This document shows positions 49,284-58,708 of a stretch of 64,000 bases of DNA, piece by piece (position 1 is the first letter of the stretch; the number at the start of each line of letters is the position of its first letter). This stretch comes from Candidatus Eremiobacterota bacterium. Its GTDB lineage: Bacteria; Vulcanimicrobiota; CADAWZ01; Ess09-12. The translations under genes and the position numbers were made by a program. The stretch covers positions 166,669 to 230,668 of the forward strand of contig JAVHLM010000007.1 in assembly GCA_031082125.1 (NCBI GenBank). The letters run 5' to 3'. The notes below the pieces were generated by a model that was not told the DNA's origin, did no database searches, and saw only the letters and a list, made by a program, of their open reading frames with translations.

Positions 49284-49499
49284 TTGAAGGAAGAATCGAT
49301 TGAAGTAGAGGGAACAGTAATGGAGGCCCTGCCTAACGCCATGTTTCGCGTGGAGCTCCCCAATGGCCACAAGGTACTGGCCCATGTGTCGGGGAAGATC
49401 AGGATGAATTTCATCAGGATTCTGCCCGGAGACAAGGTGACCGTCGAGCTGTCTCCCTATGATCTCACAAGGGGAAGGATAGTATACCGGTTCAAATAG
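49284..49499 (+). CDS. infA: Translation initiation factor IF-1
   Basis: A 71-residue OB-fold IF-1 with [16 protein letters not shown] and [16 protein letters not shown] 49284 puts GGGGGTG about 9 nt away; GTG 49272 would overlap the SD and add four residues. Confidence 0.95.
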   Translation: MKEESIEVEGTVMEALPNAMFRVELPNGHKVLAHVSGKIRMNFIRILPGDKVTVELSPYDLTRGRIVYRFK

Positions 49500-49533
49500 G
49501 CCGAGGGATCGGCACGATAAGGAGTGAGGTACA

Positions 49534-49647
49534 ATGAAAGTGCGTCCTTCAGTAAAAGCAAGGTGCGAAAAATGCAAGATCATACTGCGCAAGGGAAGAA
49601 TACGCGTACTGTGCAAAAATCCCAAGCATAAACAGGTGCAGGGGTAA
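49534..49647 (+). CDS. rpmJ: 50S ribosomal protein L36
   Basis: A 37-residue L36. M-K-V-R-P-S-V-K begins it; C-E-K-C, C-K-N and P-K-H-K-Q carry the three Cys and one His of the zinc site. AAGGAG lies upstream and the next SD begins at its stop. Confidence 0.95.
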   Translation: MKVRPSVKARCEKCKIILRKGRIRVLCKNPKHKQVQG

Positions 49648-49659
49648 GGAGGTGAACAA

Positions 49660-50031
49660 TTGGCACGTATAGCAGGTGTTGATTTACCAAGAGACAAGCG
49701 TGTAGAGGTTGCGCTTACCTATATTTTCGGGATAGGCCGCAGCACAAGCGCGAAGATCCTCTCAATAACCAAGGTCAACAAGGATACCCGGGTGAAGAAC
49801 CTCACCGAGGAGGAGCTTGTAAAGCTGAGAGAGGAGATTGAGAAGCATCACAAGGTGGAAGGTGACCTGCGCCGCGAGGTTGCAGCGAACATAAGGCGCC
49901 TTATAGAGATTAACTCTTACAGGGGCATACGCCACCGCAGGGGGCTCCCTGTAAGGGGGCAGCGCACGAAGACGAACGCCCGTACAAGGAAAGGCCCTCG
50001 CAGGACCGTGGGCGTCAAGAGGAAGAAGTAG
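49660..50031 (+). CDS. rpsM: 30S ribosomal protein S13
   Basis: A 123-residue S13 from TTG 49660 (AAGGAGGTGA upstream). [10 protein letters not shown] opens it; [13 protein letters not shown] is the tRNA-contacting tail. Confidence 0.97.
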   Translation: MARIAGVDLPRDKRVEVALTYIFGIGRSTSAKILSITKVNKDTRVKNLTEEELVKLREEIEKHHKVEGDLRREVAANIRRLIEINSYRGIRHRRGLPVRGQRTKTNARTRKGPRRTVGVKRKK

Positions 50032-50046
50032 GCAAGGAGGATCGCA

Positions 50047-50439
50047 ATGGCTAAAAGAGGAGCAGGGCGAGGGAGAAAGAAGGAGCATAAAAACATCCCC
50101 AGGGGTGTGGCTCACATTCAATCTACCTTCAACAATACGATCATCACCATATCTGATCCCAACGGAAACGCCGTTGCATGGGCCAGTGCCGGTGGCCTGG
50201 GCTTCAAAGGCTCAAGGAAGAGCACTCCCTTCGCCGCCCAGATAGCAGCGGAGGCAGTGGCAAAAAAGGCAATGGAAAATGGCATGCGCTCCGTGGAAGT
50301 ATATGTGAAAGGCCCCGGTTCAGGCAGGGAAGCGGCAATACGCTCACTGCAGGCCACGGGGCTTGAGATAAGCCTTATCAAGGATGTGACTCCCATCCCT
50401 CATAACGGGTGCAGGCCGCCCAAGAGGAGAAGGGTGTAG
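50047..50439 (+). CDS. rpsK: 30S ribosomal protein S11
   Basis: A 130-residue S11 with [12 protein letters not shown] and the C-terminal [12 protein letters not shown]. Platform protein; 15 nt after rpsM. Confidence 0.97.
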   Translation: MAKRGAGRGRKKEHKNIPRGVAHIQSTFNNTIITISDPNGNAVAWASAGGLGFKGSRKSTPFAAQIAAEAVAKKAMENGMRSVEVYVKGPGSGREAAIRSLQATGLEISLIKDVTPIPHNGCRPPKRRRV

Positions 50440-50487
50440 GCATCAGATTCTAACTAACCGACAGCGGTCAGGAACAGGAGGGAAAAC

Positions 50488-51117
50488 GTGGCTCGTTACG
50501 TTGGACCTGTATGCAGATTATGCAGGCGTGAAGGAACAAAACTCTATCTCAAGGGCGATCGTTGCTACAACGATTCCAAATGCGCGGTGATAAAGCGTGC
50601 TGTCCCGCCGGGGCAGCACGGACAGATGCGCCGCAAACTCTCGAACTATGGCATTCAGCTTCGCGAGAAGCAGAAGCTCCGCAGGATTTACGGCCTCAAC
50701 GAGCGCCAGTTCAAGAATTACTTCACCAGGGCCGAGAGGCAGAAGGGAGTCTCCGGCGAGAACTTCCTGAGGATCCTGGAAAGACGGCTTGACAACGTGA
50801 TTTTCAGGCTTGGCCTCTCAGACTCCCGCAGCGAGGCACGCCAGTTTGTCAGGCATGGCCACGTGGACATCAATGGACACAAGGTGAATATTCCCTCCTA
50901 CCAGGTCAAGATAGGAGAGATAGTGGCGGTGAGGGAGAAGTCCCGGAGCAAGCCTTTCGTCCAGGAGTCCATAGAGCAGTCCAAGTCCAAGAAAGTGCCT
51001 GTGTGGCTTGAGCTGAATTACGAGAAGGCCGAGGGAAGAATCATTTCGCTGCCCACGAGGCAAGAGATTGATACGCAGATCAACGAACAGCTCATCGTGG
51101 AGTTTTACTCCAAGTAG
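50488..51117 (+). CDS. rpsD: 30S ribosomal protein S4
   Basis: A 209-residue S4 with a GTG start. An N-terminal C-R-L-C and C-Y-N-D-S-K-C give a four-Cys zinc site. The S4 domain (V-R-H-G-H-V, I-N-G) binds rRNA. S4 is the usual regulator of alpha-type operons. Confidence 0.97.
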   Translation: MARYVGPVCRLCRREGTKLYLKGDRCYNDSKCAVIKRAVPPGQHGQMRRKLSNYGIQLREKQKLRRIYGLNERQFKNYFTRAERQKGVSGENFLRILERRLDNVIFRLGLSDSRSEARQFVRHGHVDINGHKVNIPSYQVKIGEIVAVREKSRSKPFVQESIEQSKSKKVPVWLELNYEKAEGRIISLPTRQEIDTQINEQLIVEFYSK

Positions 51118-51202
51118 TCTCGGTGGGGGTCTGCCGATGATCTGAAAGAGGGCCCTTGAGCTTTTCTTTCGATAAAATCAGTACGTGAGGAGAGATACAC
51201 TG

Positions 51203-52147
51203 ATGCTGGATGTCATAGAAAAACCGAAGATAAAGAGTGACAGTGAGGAAAATTACGGAAAGTTCGTCATAGAGCCGCTCGAGAGGGGGTTCGGCATCAC
51301 GCTGGGCAACAGCCTCAGGAGAATTCTGCTCTCGTCGATCACCGGCGCCGCCGTGACGCATATCCGCATAGAGGGAATTCTCCATGAGTTCTCCACCATC
51401 CCGGGCGTTATCGAGGATGTCACCGAGATAGTCCTGAACGTGAAGAAGCTCAACTTCAAGCTTCTTACCGAAAAGCCCAAAACGGTGAAGATCGAGGTGA
51501 AGGGGGAAGGAAGGGTCACGGCATCCGATATACAGCCCGATCCCGAGGTGGAGGTCCTGAACCCGGACTGCCATGTCGCAACGCTTACCGAGAAAAATGC
51601 CCGCCTGTCGATGGAGATGAGGGTGGGCAAGGGCAAGGGATATGTTGCCGCCGAGAAACAGAAGGCTCCCGAGCAGATCCTGGGCCTTATCCCCGTCGAT
51701 TCAATATTCAGCCCCATCAGGAAGGTGAAATATACGGTAGAGGATACGCGCGTCGGGCAGGTCACCAATTATGACAGGCTCATCCTTGAGGTCTGGACTG
51801 ATGGAAGCGTTCAGCCCCATGACGCGGTGAGCAGCGCAGCGGAGCTTCTCCAGCGCTATCTCAGCTTCTTCACCAACCTGAAGCCGCCTTCAGCAGTGCC
51901 CGTTGCCTCAGGAAGTGTTGACCAGGCTCAGATACTTGACATGCCTATTGAAGAGCTGGGGCTGTCGGTCCGTTCCCTCAACTGTCTCAAGCGTGCGGCC
52001 GTCAGAAAAGTAGGGGATCTCGTGGCACTCTCCGAGGACGATGTCATGAAGCTCAAAAACTTCGGCCAGAAATCGCTTGTCGAGATCAAAGAGAAGCTGA
52101 CACAGTATGAGCTCTCTCTTGCCCCGCCCTCACGGGAGGAAGTATAG
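51203..52147 (+). CDS. rpoA: DNA-directed RNA polymerase subunit alpha
   Basis: A 314-residue alpha subunit. N-terminal domain: F-V-I-E-P-L-E-R-G-F-G-I-T-L-G-N-S-L-R-R; C-terminal domain: E-E-L-G-L-S-V-R-S-L-N-C-L-K-R, which binds UP-element DNA and activators. ATG 51203 has GAGGAGAG upstream; GTG 51185 is rejected. Confidence 0.98.
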   Translation: MLDVIEKPKIKSDSEENYGKFVIEPLERGFGITLGNSLRRILLSSITGAAVTHIRIEGILHEFSTIPGVIEDVTEIVLNVKKLNFKLLTEKPKTVKIEVKGEGRVTASDIQPDPEVEVLNPDCHVATLTEKNARLSMEMRVGKGKGYVAAEKQKAPEQILGLIPVDSIFSPIRKVKYTVEDTRVGQVTNYDRLILEVWTDGSVQPHDAVSSAAELLQRYLSFFTNLKPPSAVPVASGSVDQAQILDMPIEELGLSVRSLNCLKRAAVRKVGDLVALSEDDVMKLKNFGQKSLVEIKEKLTQYELSLAPPSREEV

Positions 52148-52191
52148 GTCATGAGTGAGGGGTTTTATCCTTCCAAGGAGGAGAATCGGTC

Positions 52192-52542
52192 ATGAAACAC
52201 AGGAAATATACAAGGACCCTGGGGCGCAAGACAGCTCACAGGATAAGCATGCTCAGGAATCTCGCCCTGTCGCTCTTTCTGCACAGGAAGATTGAGACGA
52301 CGCACATAAGGGCACTGGAGCTTTCAAAATACGCGGAAAAACTTGTAACCCTCGCCAAGAAAGGCGACCTGGAGTCAAAGAGAAGGGTTTTCGCCCAGCT
52401 CAGGAACAAGGAGATTGCCCGCCAGCTCTTTGATCTCGCCAAAGCCCAATACAGCACCAGGAACGGCGGTTACACGCGCATCGTGAAACTCGGATTCAGA
52501 AAGGGAGACGCGGCACCCATTGTTCTGCTGGAGCTTGTATAG
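52192..52542 (+). CDS. rplQ: 50S ribosomal protein L17
   Basis: A 116-residue L17 with H-R-K-Y-T-R-T-L-G-R-K and I-E-T-T-H-I-R-A-L-E. Last ribosomal protein gene of the run; ATG after AAGGAGGAG. Confidence 0.97.
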   Translation: MKHRKYTRTLGRKTAHRISMLRNLALSLFLHRKIETTHIRALELSKYAEKLVTLAKKGDLESKRRVFAQLRNKEIARQLFDLAKAQYSTRNGGYTRIVKLGFRKGDAAPIVLLELV

Positions 52543-52620
52543 CCCAGCCTTTCCCGCGATTTCTCCCGGGTTTTCATTCACATGGAGGACGTCTGCCTCC
52601 ATGAGCCCCGCCTCTTCACG

Positions 52621-53484
52621 ATGATACATGTAGAGGGAGTCACCCATCATTATCATGCCGGCATGCCTGACGAGATCTGCGCCCTGCGGGATGTGACGCT
52701 TCAGATCTGCCAGGGAGAGTTTGTCACGCTCCTCGGCCATAACGGGAGCGGAAAATCCACCCTGGCAAAGCTCTTTAACGCCCTGATTGTCCCGGGGACC
52801 GGAAAGGTCACCGTTGATGGCATTGATACAGGCAATGAGCAGGAGCTCTGGAGCATCAGGAGCAGGGTGGGCATGGTCTTTCAAAACCCTGATAACCAGC
52901 TTGTTGCCCCCACCATTGAAGAAGAGCTTGCCTTTGGCCCCGAGAACCTTGGCGTGCCCCGCGAGGAGATCATAAGGCGTATCGACAGTGCACTCAAGTC
53001 CGTCGATCTCGAGAAATACCGCTCATCGGCGCCCCATCTCCTCTCGGGAGGCCAGAAACAGAGGGTGGCCATCGCCTCTGTGCTCACCATGATGCCCAAG
53101 TACCTCGTCCTCGATGAGCCGACGGCCATGCTCGACCCCCGCGGACAGCGGGAGATAATGCATACCCTCAGGGAGCTTAATGAAGAGCAGGGGATTACCA
53201 TAGTCCTTGTGACCCAGAACATGGGTGAGGCTCACTATTCGAAAAGATCGATAGTGATGAGCCGCGGTGAGATAGTGATGGACGATGAGCCCAGGAAAGT
53301 GTTCAAGGATATGGGCCGCATACAGGCGCTCCGCCTCGATGTTCCTCCCATCAGTCTCCTGGCCCACCGCCTCAGTGCTGCAGGCTATGGGGTCTCTGAT
53401 GAGCTGGTCACCGTCGAGGAGATGGCTCGGGCGCTTGCCTGCCTGTCGGGGCGCCGTGGAGAGGGTAACCATGAGCATCATTGA
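52621..53484 (+). CDS. ecfA1: ECF transporter ATPase, first copy
   Basis: A 287-residue energy-coupling-factor ABC ATPase. Walker A is G-H-N-G-S-G-K-S-T, Q-loop F-Q-N-P-D-N-Q, signature L-S-G-G-Q-K-Q-R, Walker B L-V-L-D-E-P. ATG 52621 matches homologue starts; ATG 52582 is also in frame. It pairs with the next ATPase and EcfT to drive uptake by separate vitamin- or metal-specific S subunits. Confidence 0.93.
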   Translation: MIHVEGVTHHYHAGMPDEICALRDVTLQICQGEFVTLLGHNGSGKSTLAKLFNALIVPGTGKVTVDGIDTGNEQELWSIRSRVGMVFQNPDNQLVAPTIEEELAFGPENLGVPREEIIRRIDSALKSVDLEKYRSSAPHLLSGGQKQRVAIASVLTMMPKYLVLDEPTAMLDPRGQREIMHTLRELNEEQGITIVLVTQNMGEAHYSKRSIVMSRGEIVMDDEPRKVFKDMGRIQALRLDVPPISLLAHRLSAAGYGVSDELVTVEEMARALACLSGRRGEGNHEHH

Positions 53485-54325
53485 AATCAGGGATCTCACC
53501 CATATCTACATGCGCGACACTCCCTTCGAGACGGAAGCCATTCACAAGGTCTCCACAAGCATTGAGGCCGGGAGCATCACGGCCATAGTGGGGCCTACAG
53601 GATGCGGCAAATCGACACTCATCCAGCATTTCAACGGAATCCTCCGCCCCTCGGAGGGCAGGGTGACAGTTGATGGCACCGAGGTGGGAGCCCCCCATAT
53701 CGATCTCAGGAAGATAAGGCAGAAAGTGGGTCTCGTCTTCCAGTACCCCGAGCACCAGATCTTTGAGGAGACGGTCTTTCTGGATGTCGCATTCGGCCCG
53801 GTGAGGATGGGCTTCCCGCCCGATGAGGTGGCCGATTGTGTGCGCATGGCAATGGAGTTCATGGACCTGCCCTTTGAGACCCTCAGAAACAGGTCTCCCT
53901 TCTCCCTGAGCGGCGGCGAGATGCGCCGCGTGGCACTCGCAGGCGTCATCGCCATGAAGCCAATGGTGCTTGTCCTTGACGAACCCACGGCAGGGCTTGA
54001 TCCTCTCGGGAAAAAGAGCCTGCTTGGCAGGCTTGCCGAGCTCAGGGACCTTCAGAAGACCACCGTGGTCATTGTCTCCCACGCGATGGAGGAGATAGTC
54101 GAGATAGCGGACAAAATAATCGTGATGAAGAATGGGGCTGTGGCATGCGAGGGGACACCCCGCGAGGTTTTCTCGAAGAGAGGGGAAATCCAGGAGGCAC
54201 ACCTGCTTCTTCCCGAATATACGAGGCTCATGGTAAGGCTCAATGAGATGGGCTTACCTGTGAGAGACGACATATTCACCCTCGATGACTCTTTATACGA
54301 GATCGCAAAACTTCTGGAGCGGTAA
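53471..54325 (+). CDS. ecfA2: ECF transporter ATPase, second copy
   Basis: A 284-residue ABC ATPase with Walker A G-P-T-G-C-G-K-S-T, F-Q-Y-P-E-H-Q, signature L-S-G-G-E-M-R-R and D-E-P-T-A-G-L-D. ATG 53471 lies 14 nt inside the first ATPase gene, as in many ecfA1-ecfA2 pairs. GGAGAGGG precedes it. Confidence 0.95.
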   Translation: MSIIEIRDLTHIYMRDTPFETEAIHKVSTSIEAGSITAIVGPTGCGKSTLIQHFNGILRPSEGRVTVDGTEVGAPHIDLRKIRQKVGLVFQYPEHQIFEETVFLDVAFGPVRMGFPPDEVADCVRMAMEFMDLPFETLRNRSPFSLSGGEMRRVALAGVIAMKPMVLVLDEPTAGLDPLGKKSLLGRLAELRDLQKTTVVIVSHAMEEIVEIADKIIVMKNGAVACEGTPREVFSKRGEIQEAHLLLPEYTRLMVRLNEMGLPVRDDIFTLDDSLYEIAKLLER

Positions 54326-54328
54326 GCC

Positions 54329-55147
54329 ATGGAATTGATGAGGAATGTGACCATAGGTCAGTATGTGCCTGGCAGCTCGGCCCTTCACCGCCTCGATCCC
54401 CGCGTGAAGATACTGCTCCTCATGCTGATGGTCCTGCAGATTTTCCTTATCTCGCAATGGTGGCTCATTTTCTTACCTTTCTTGTTTTTCCTTGCCGTGA
54501 CGGCAGTGTCGGGGCTCACTTTCAGATACGTGCTCCGCGGTCTCAGGGCCGTCGTAATGCTTGTCCTGATTACTTTTCTTTTCAACGTTTTCCTCACGCC
54601 GGGCCATCCCCTCTGGACATTCTGGTGCTTTACGGTGACATACGAGGGCTTCACCTTCGGCCTTCTCATGGCAATGCGCCTTATTCTCATAGTGCTTGCC
54701 ACCTCGCTTCTCACACTGACCACTTCGCCTATTCAGATCACCGATGCCCTTGAGGATCTCATGAAGTGGGGGAAGCCCCTCAGGATCCCTGTCCACGAAG
54801 TGGCCATGATGATGAGTATTGCCCTGCGGTTTATCCCCACCCTCATGGAGCAGCTGGAGAAGATAATCAAGGCGCAGATGGCCCGGGGCGCCGATTTTGA
54901 GAGAGGCTCACTCATTGAGAGAGTGAAGAGCTTCATCCCTATCCTGGTGCCCCTCTTCGTGCAGGCCTTCAGGCATGCCGATGAGCTGGCCGTCGCGATG
55001 GAGGCGAGGTGTTACAGGGGAGGGGAGGGGCGCACAAGGCTGAGGATACTGAAGATGGGACTCAACGATTTCACCGCGGTAGCGCTCACAGGAGCCTTCT
55101 GCATTTTGCTCTGCTTCGTTGACGGCATGAAAATCCGGGGACTTTGA
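54329..55147 (+). CDS. ecfT: ECF transporter transmembrane protein EcfT
   Basis: A 272-residue integral membrane scaffold for the ECF module, with about five hydrophobic segments and two coupling-helix A-R-G motifs; one is visible as M-A-R-G-A-D-F near residue 190. It follows the ATPases by 3 nt. No S component is encoded nearby. Confidence 0.92.
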   Translation: MELMRNVTIGQYVPGSSALHRLDPRVKILLLMLMVLQIFLISQWWLIFLPFLFFLAVTAVSGLTFRYVLRGLRAVVMLVLITFLFNVFLTPGHPLWTFWCFTVTYEGFTFGLLMAMRLILIVLATSLLTLTTSPIQITDALEDLMKWGKPLRIPVHEVAMMMSIALRFIPTLMEQLEKIIKAQMARGADFERGSLIERVKSFIPILVPLFVQAFRHADELAVAMEARCYRGGEGRTRLRILKMGLNDFTAVALTGAFCILLCFVDGMKIRGL

Positions 55148-55158
55148 ACGGAGTGACG

Positions 55159-55998
55159 ATGCGCAACCTAAGGCTCATAATTGAATATGACGGCACCTAT
55201 TTCAACGGCTTCCAGAAGCAGACCCTTCCCGGCATGGTGACAGTGCAGAACCGCCTTGAGGAAGCCCTGGCAAAAATCCTCAATGAGCCCGTGAAAACCG
55301 TCGTGGCAGGGAGGACCGATACCGGTGTTCACGCCGTGGCTCAGGTGGTGAGCTTCAGGACCTCCTCCCCAAGACCTGCAGGCGAGATCAAGCATGCCCT
55401 CAACGCGCTGCTTCACGGCGCCATGGCCATTCACTCCGTCGATGAGATGCCCCTGAGGTTTCATGCCCGTTTTTCCGCCAGGAGCCGCCTCTATCACTAC
55501 TATATTCTGAACAGGGAAGAGCCTCCGTCCCTGGGGCGATCCTACCTTCACCATGTGAGGCATCCGCTGGATATTGAAAAGATGAGGGAGGCATCCAGGT
55601 TTCTGGAGGGTGAGCATGATTTTACCGCCTTTTCCACCTCCATAAAGGAAGTAAAGACTGCCATACGCAAGATTGAGCACATCAATATCCTGCAGGGCAC
55701 TCACTGCGCGGAGAAGGGGAAGATCCTCTATGTCCCTTTCGAGGCCCTTTACAGGGAGGGCATCATACTTGTGGAGCTCAAGGCCAACAGCTTTCTCCGG
55801 TCGATGGTGAGGATGATAGTGGCCGTGCTGGTAAGGGCAGGCCTCGGGAAGATGGAGCCCCGCGAGGTCTCCCGTATCCTCGCCGAGAAGAATCCGGGTC
55901 TCATCCATACGCCGGCGCCGCCTGAGGGCCTATTTCTTGTGAAAGTGGACTATCAAGAAGGTGATTCAGGGTCTCTTCGAGAAAATAATGTCCCATAA
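55159..55998 (+). CDS. truA: tRNA pseudouridine synthase A
   Basis: A 279-residue TruA for positions 38-40 of tRNA. The catalytic Asp is in A-G-R-T-D-T-G-V-H-A; F-L-R-S-M-V-R is the C-terminal motif. ATG 55159 has GGAG at 5 nt; TTG 55144 is an alternative. Confidence 0.95.
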   Translation: MRNLRLIIEYDGTYFNGFQKQTLPGMVTVQNRLEEALAKILNEPVKTVVAGRTDTGVHAVAQVVSFRTSSPRPAGEIKHALNALLHGAMAIHSVDEMPLRFHARFSARSRLYHYYILNREEPPSLGRSYLHHVRHPLDIEKMREASRFLEGEHDFTAFSTSIKEVKTAIRKIEHINILQGTHCAEKGKILYVPFEALYREGIILVELKANSFLRSMVRMIVAVLVRAGLGKMEPREVSRILAEKNPGLIHTPAPPEGLFLVKVDYQEGDSGSLRENNVP

Positions 55999-56044
55999 AG
56001 GCAGTCACGGGAATCTCAAGAGTAAGACGGGAGGATATTGACAC

Positions 56045-56347
56045 ATGGCAAACACGGAAACCTTTGAAAAACAGCTCGAGGAAGCGGGCGAGAAGATGGG
56101 CCGCCTCATGCAGAAGGCCTCGGATCAGGAAAAGGAGCGCCTCAGGGCGATGAAGAAGGAGATTGAGAACTTTGCGATCGATGAGGAAAAGAAGGGGAAA
56201 TTCTACGACCGTTCAGCCCTCTTTGCCGCCGGCATCATCGCCAATCCCGACATCACCGATGAGGCGATGAAAGAAGCCGCCAAGGAGTATATCGAGAAGG
56301 ACTATCTTTTCATCAAAAGCCTCAAGGAAGAGGAAGAAAAGCACTAG
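56045..56347 (+). CDS. Small charged helical protein, unknown
   Basis: A 100-residue, highly charged, largely helical protein (E-K-E-R-L-R-A-M-K-K-E-I) ending K-E-E-E-E-K-H. No signal peptide or known motif. GGGAGG precedes the ATG. It lies where rplM-rpsI often stand in Firmicutes-type clusters. Confidence 0.65.
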   Translation: MANTETFEKQLEEAGEKMGRLMQKASDQEKERLRAMKKEIENFAIDEEKKGKFYDRSALFAAGIIANPDITDEAMKEAAKEYIEKDYLFIKSLKEEEEKH

Positions 56348-56388
56348 GCTTCAGGGAGGGAGCGTGGAGAGCCGCATGGTGAACTTCT

Positions 56389-56422
56389 CCTTCACGGCGG
56401 GCCCTGAGCCGGTGAAGGGCTT
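56389..56422 (+). promoter_or_regulatory. Hairpin before kinase gene
   Basis: CCTTCACGGC (56389-56398) pairs with GCCGGTGAAGG (56408-56418) with one bulge, followed by GCTTTT. It may end the upstream transcript or sit in the kinase leader. Confidence 0.4.
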
Positions 56423-58543
56423 TTGAAGCCTGTCATGATGTCTTTGAAAGATCAACGCCTCAGAGCTGTTCTGACCATAGCAGCCGGGGTGTTTCTTTTT
56501 TTCCTCGCCATGGGTTCGCAGCAAGGGGTAAAGGACCTCATGGAAAAGTCCGAGGATCTTTACTTCTTCGCCGAGGACTCCCGCAGCTCGGCGGCGATCA
56601 TTGTCGTGAACATGGGCGAAGAGAGGCCTGTCAACAGGGAAAACCTTGCAAAGGCCATCTCATGGCTCAGCGATAAGGAAACAGCCGTTCTGGGCATTGA
56701 TGTGCTCCTCTTTAAAGAGCCTGATGCCGATAAGGAAGTGGCCGCAGCCCTGAAAAGCATGAAGCACGTGGTGATACCGGACGGGGCCGCCTTCAAAAAT
56801 AAATGGCCTTCCCTTGAGGGAGTCACCGAGGCCTCGGCGCTCTTCCCGCCTGAAGGTGATTTCCCTGCCGGCACCATTATAAGGAAAGACTACCTCGTGA
56901 GGAAGGAGGAGGGAGGAAGGAGCTGTTCTTTTGCCCTCGCTCTTGCCCTGCAGGCAAAAGGGATCGCCCTGGATCAGGTCAGGCTCCGCACGGACAATCT
57001 TCAGGCAGGCAGCGGCATTTCCATACCCATAGAGTGGAACCGCCAGGAAGAGGCTCCCCTCATGAGGATAAACTATTACCGGCATGGGTTTCCAGAGATA
57101 GCCTGGCAGGAGCTTCCCGGCAAGCCCCGGGAGCTTTTCAGGGGGGCCGTGGTCCTCATAGGGAGCCACCAGCCCCAGGACCTCTTCGCCACTCCCCTGG
57201 GCCCCCGCACCCCCGGTGTTCATATCCATGCCCATGCCGTCAATACCATCCTTACAGGCCGCTTCGTGAGGCGCCTGCACTGGGCGGGGGACCTTCTCAT
57301 CATGGCAGTGTTCTGCCTTGTTCCCGCCTTGATTGCCGTCTTTACCAGGAAGCCCATGGTCATGGTTCTCAGCTTTCTGCTCCTTCCTGTCCTCTATACC
57401 CTTGCTGCCCTTGAGCTTTTCACCAGGACAGGAATCCAGCTCAGGCTTTTTGACCCTTTTGCTCCCTCGGGTCTTTCCTTCATTCTGGCAATAGCTTACA
57501 GGACATTCTCCCGTGAGTCGGAGAAAGATGCAGGCCCTGCGGCTCGATCTGCAGCAGGGGCCCAGGCCGGCCCCTCTGAGGACCTTATCATCACCGTGTC
57601 AAGAGAAATTGAAAGTGTCCCGCTGGCAGCCGGCGAAACAAGGCGCATGCCAAAGGATGAGAGTGCCCCGGTACAGCAGGGATATGTTCTCGTCCCCGAC
57701 TTCAAGAAAGACGCTGTCATAGGGAAATACAGGGTCCTGGAGTGCCTTGGCACCGGAGGCATGGGGCAGGTCTTCCTGGTTGATCACCTGGGGCTCAATG
57801 TGAAGAGGGTAATCAAGGTGATAAGGCCTGATCTTCTCGCCAATCCTTCCGTAAGGGAGCGTTTCCATCAGGAGGCAGAGGCAGCGGCACGGTTGAGCCA
57901 TCCCTCCATCATCATCATCCACGATTTCGGCGAGATAAGCGGGGTGCCGTACATCGAGATGGAGTATTTTGAGAGCCACAGCCTCCGCTATGAGCTGAAG
58001 AGCCATACTCCCTTTCCCCCTGAGCGCCTTGTCAATCTGCTGGATCAGATTGCCGGGGGCCTCACCTGCGCCCATAACGCCGAGCCGCGCCCCATGATAC
58101 ACAGGGATCTCAAGCCTGAGAACATCCTGCTGTCGGAGAAGGAGCATGACAAGCTGAAGATCATAGATTTCGGCCTTGTCAAGGTGCTCCAGGAGGGTGT
58201 GGACAAGTCGGCCTCGTCGTCGTCACCCATCGGGACGCCCTATTATATGGCGCCCGAGCAGATCAAGATGGAGCATGTGGGACCCGGCACCGACATTTAC
58301 TCCCTGGGCATCATGCTTTTCGAGATGGCGACGGGGAAGAGACCCTTTGACGCGGGGAGCTGCCTCGAGGTCCTCAGCGAGCAGCTCACCAAGGCCATTC
58401 CGTCTGTCCATGCCCTCAATCCCTCCTACCCCCCGGAGTTTGACGATGTGCTGGAGAAGGCTGCGGAAAAGGACATCTCGAGGCGCTTTGCAAGTGTCAG
58501 GGAATTCCTGGACGAGGTGAAAAAGGCCCTCTCCCATTACTAG
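56423..58543 (+). CDS. CHASE2 sensor domain Ser/Thr protein kinase
   Basis: A 706-residue membrane receptor kinase. One N-terminal membrane segment (about 13-30), a CHASE2 extracytoplasmic domain (about 40-285; G-I-D-V-L-L-F and T-P-G-V-H-I-H-A-H-A), three membrane segments (about 288-360), a linker, then a PknB-type kinase from about 433: G-T-G-G-M-G glycine loop, K465 in V-I-K-V, H-R-D-L-K-P-E-N (560-567), D-F-G (582-584), M-A-P-E-Q. All catalytic residues are present. The start may be TTG 56423 or ATG 56435/56438. Confidence 0.92.
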   Translation: MKPVMMSLKDQRLRAVLTIAAGVFLFFLAMGSQQGVKDLMEKSEDLYFFAEDSRSSAAIIVVNMGEERPVNRENLAKAISWLSDKETAVLGIDVLLFKEPDADKEVAAALKSMKHVVIPDGAAFKNKWPSLEGVTEASALFPPEGDFPAGTIIRKDYLVRKEEGGRSCSFALALALQAKGIALDQVRLRTDNLQAGSGISIPIEWNRQEEAPLMRINYYRHGFPEIAWQELPGKPRELFRGAVVLIGSHQPQDLFATPLGPRTPGVHIHAHAVNTILTGRFVRRLHWAGDLLIMAVFCLVPALIAVFTRKPMVMVLSFLLLPVLYTLAALELFTRTGIQLRLFDPFAPSGLSFILAIAYRTFSRESEKDAGPAARSAAGAQAGPSEDLIITVSREIESVPLAAGETRRMPKDESAPVQQGYVLVPDFKKDAVIGKYRVLECLGTGGMGQVFLVDHLGLNVKRVIKVIRPDLLANPSVRERFHQEAEAAARLSHPSIIIIHDFGEISGVPYIEMEYFESHSLRYELKSHTPFPPERLVNLLDQIAGGLTCAHNAEPRPMIHRDLKPENILLSEKEHDKLKIIDFGLVKVLQEGVDKSASSSSPIGTPYYMAPEQIKMEHVGPGTDIYSLGIMLFEMATGKRPFDAGSCLEVLSEQLTKAIPSVHALNPSYPPEFDDVLEKAAEKDISRRFASVREFLDEVKKALSHY

Positions 58544-58598
58544 AGCCCCTGGCATCTGAAGGCTCGACACTGCCGGCTCCCCGCCGGGGTGCATAAAA

Positions 58599-58647
58599 TT
58601 GTTACAAAAATGAAATATATTGTTAAAAAACTGTTTACATTTGTTAC
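58599..58647 (+). repeat. Three TTGTTA repeats at exact 21-nt spacing
   Basis: TTGTTA occurs at 58599-58604, 58620-58625 and 58641-58646; the first and third read TTGTTAC. Starts are 21 nt apart, two helical turns, so a regulator would meet all three on one DNA face. They lie just upstream of the extended -10 of the next gene. Confidence 0.55.
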
Positions 58648-58657
58648 TGTTTATTTA

Positions 58658-58666
58658 TGGTAAAAT
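58658..58666 (+). promoter_or_regulatory. Extended -10 promoter
   Basis: TGG followed by TAAAAT (58661-58666) gives an extended -10; no well-spaced -35 is seen, so activation at the nearby repeats is plausible. Confidence 0.45.
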
Positions 58667-58708
58667 GGGGAGCCATGAGGTATACTATAGGTAGGAGGAA
58701 TTTACCCG

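Noticed and set aside
52543-52581. Possible terminator after rplQ (CCCG/CGGG then TTTTC)
   Set aside because: The stem is only 4-5 bp and the ecf genes follow closely in the same direction.
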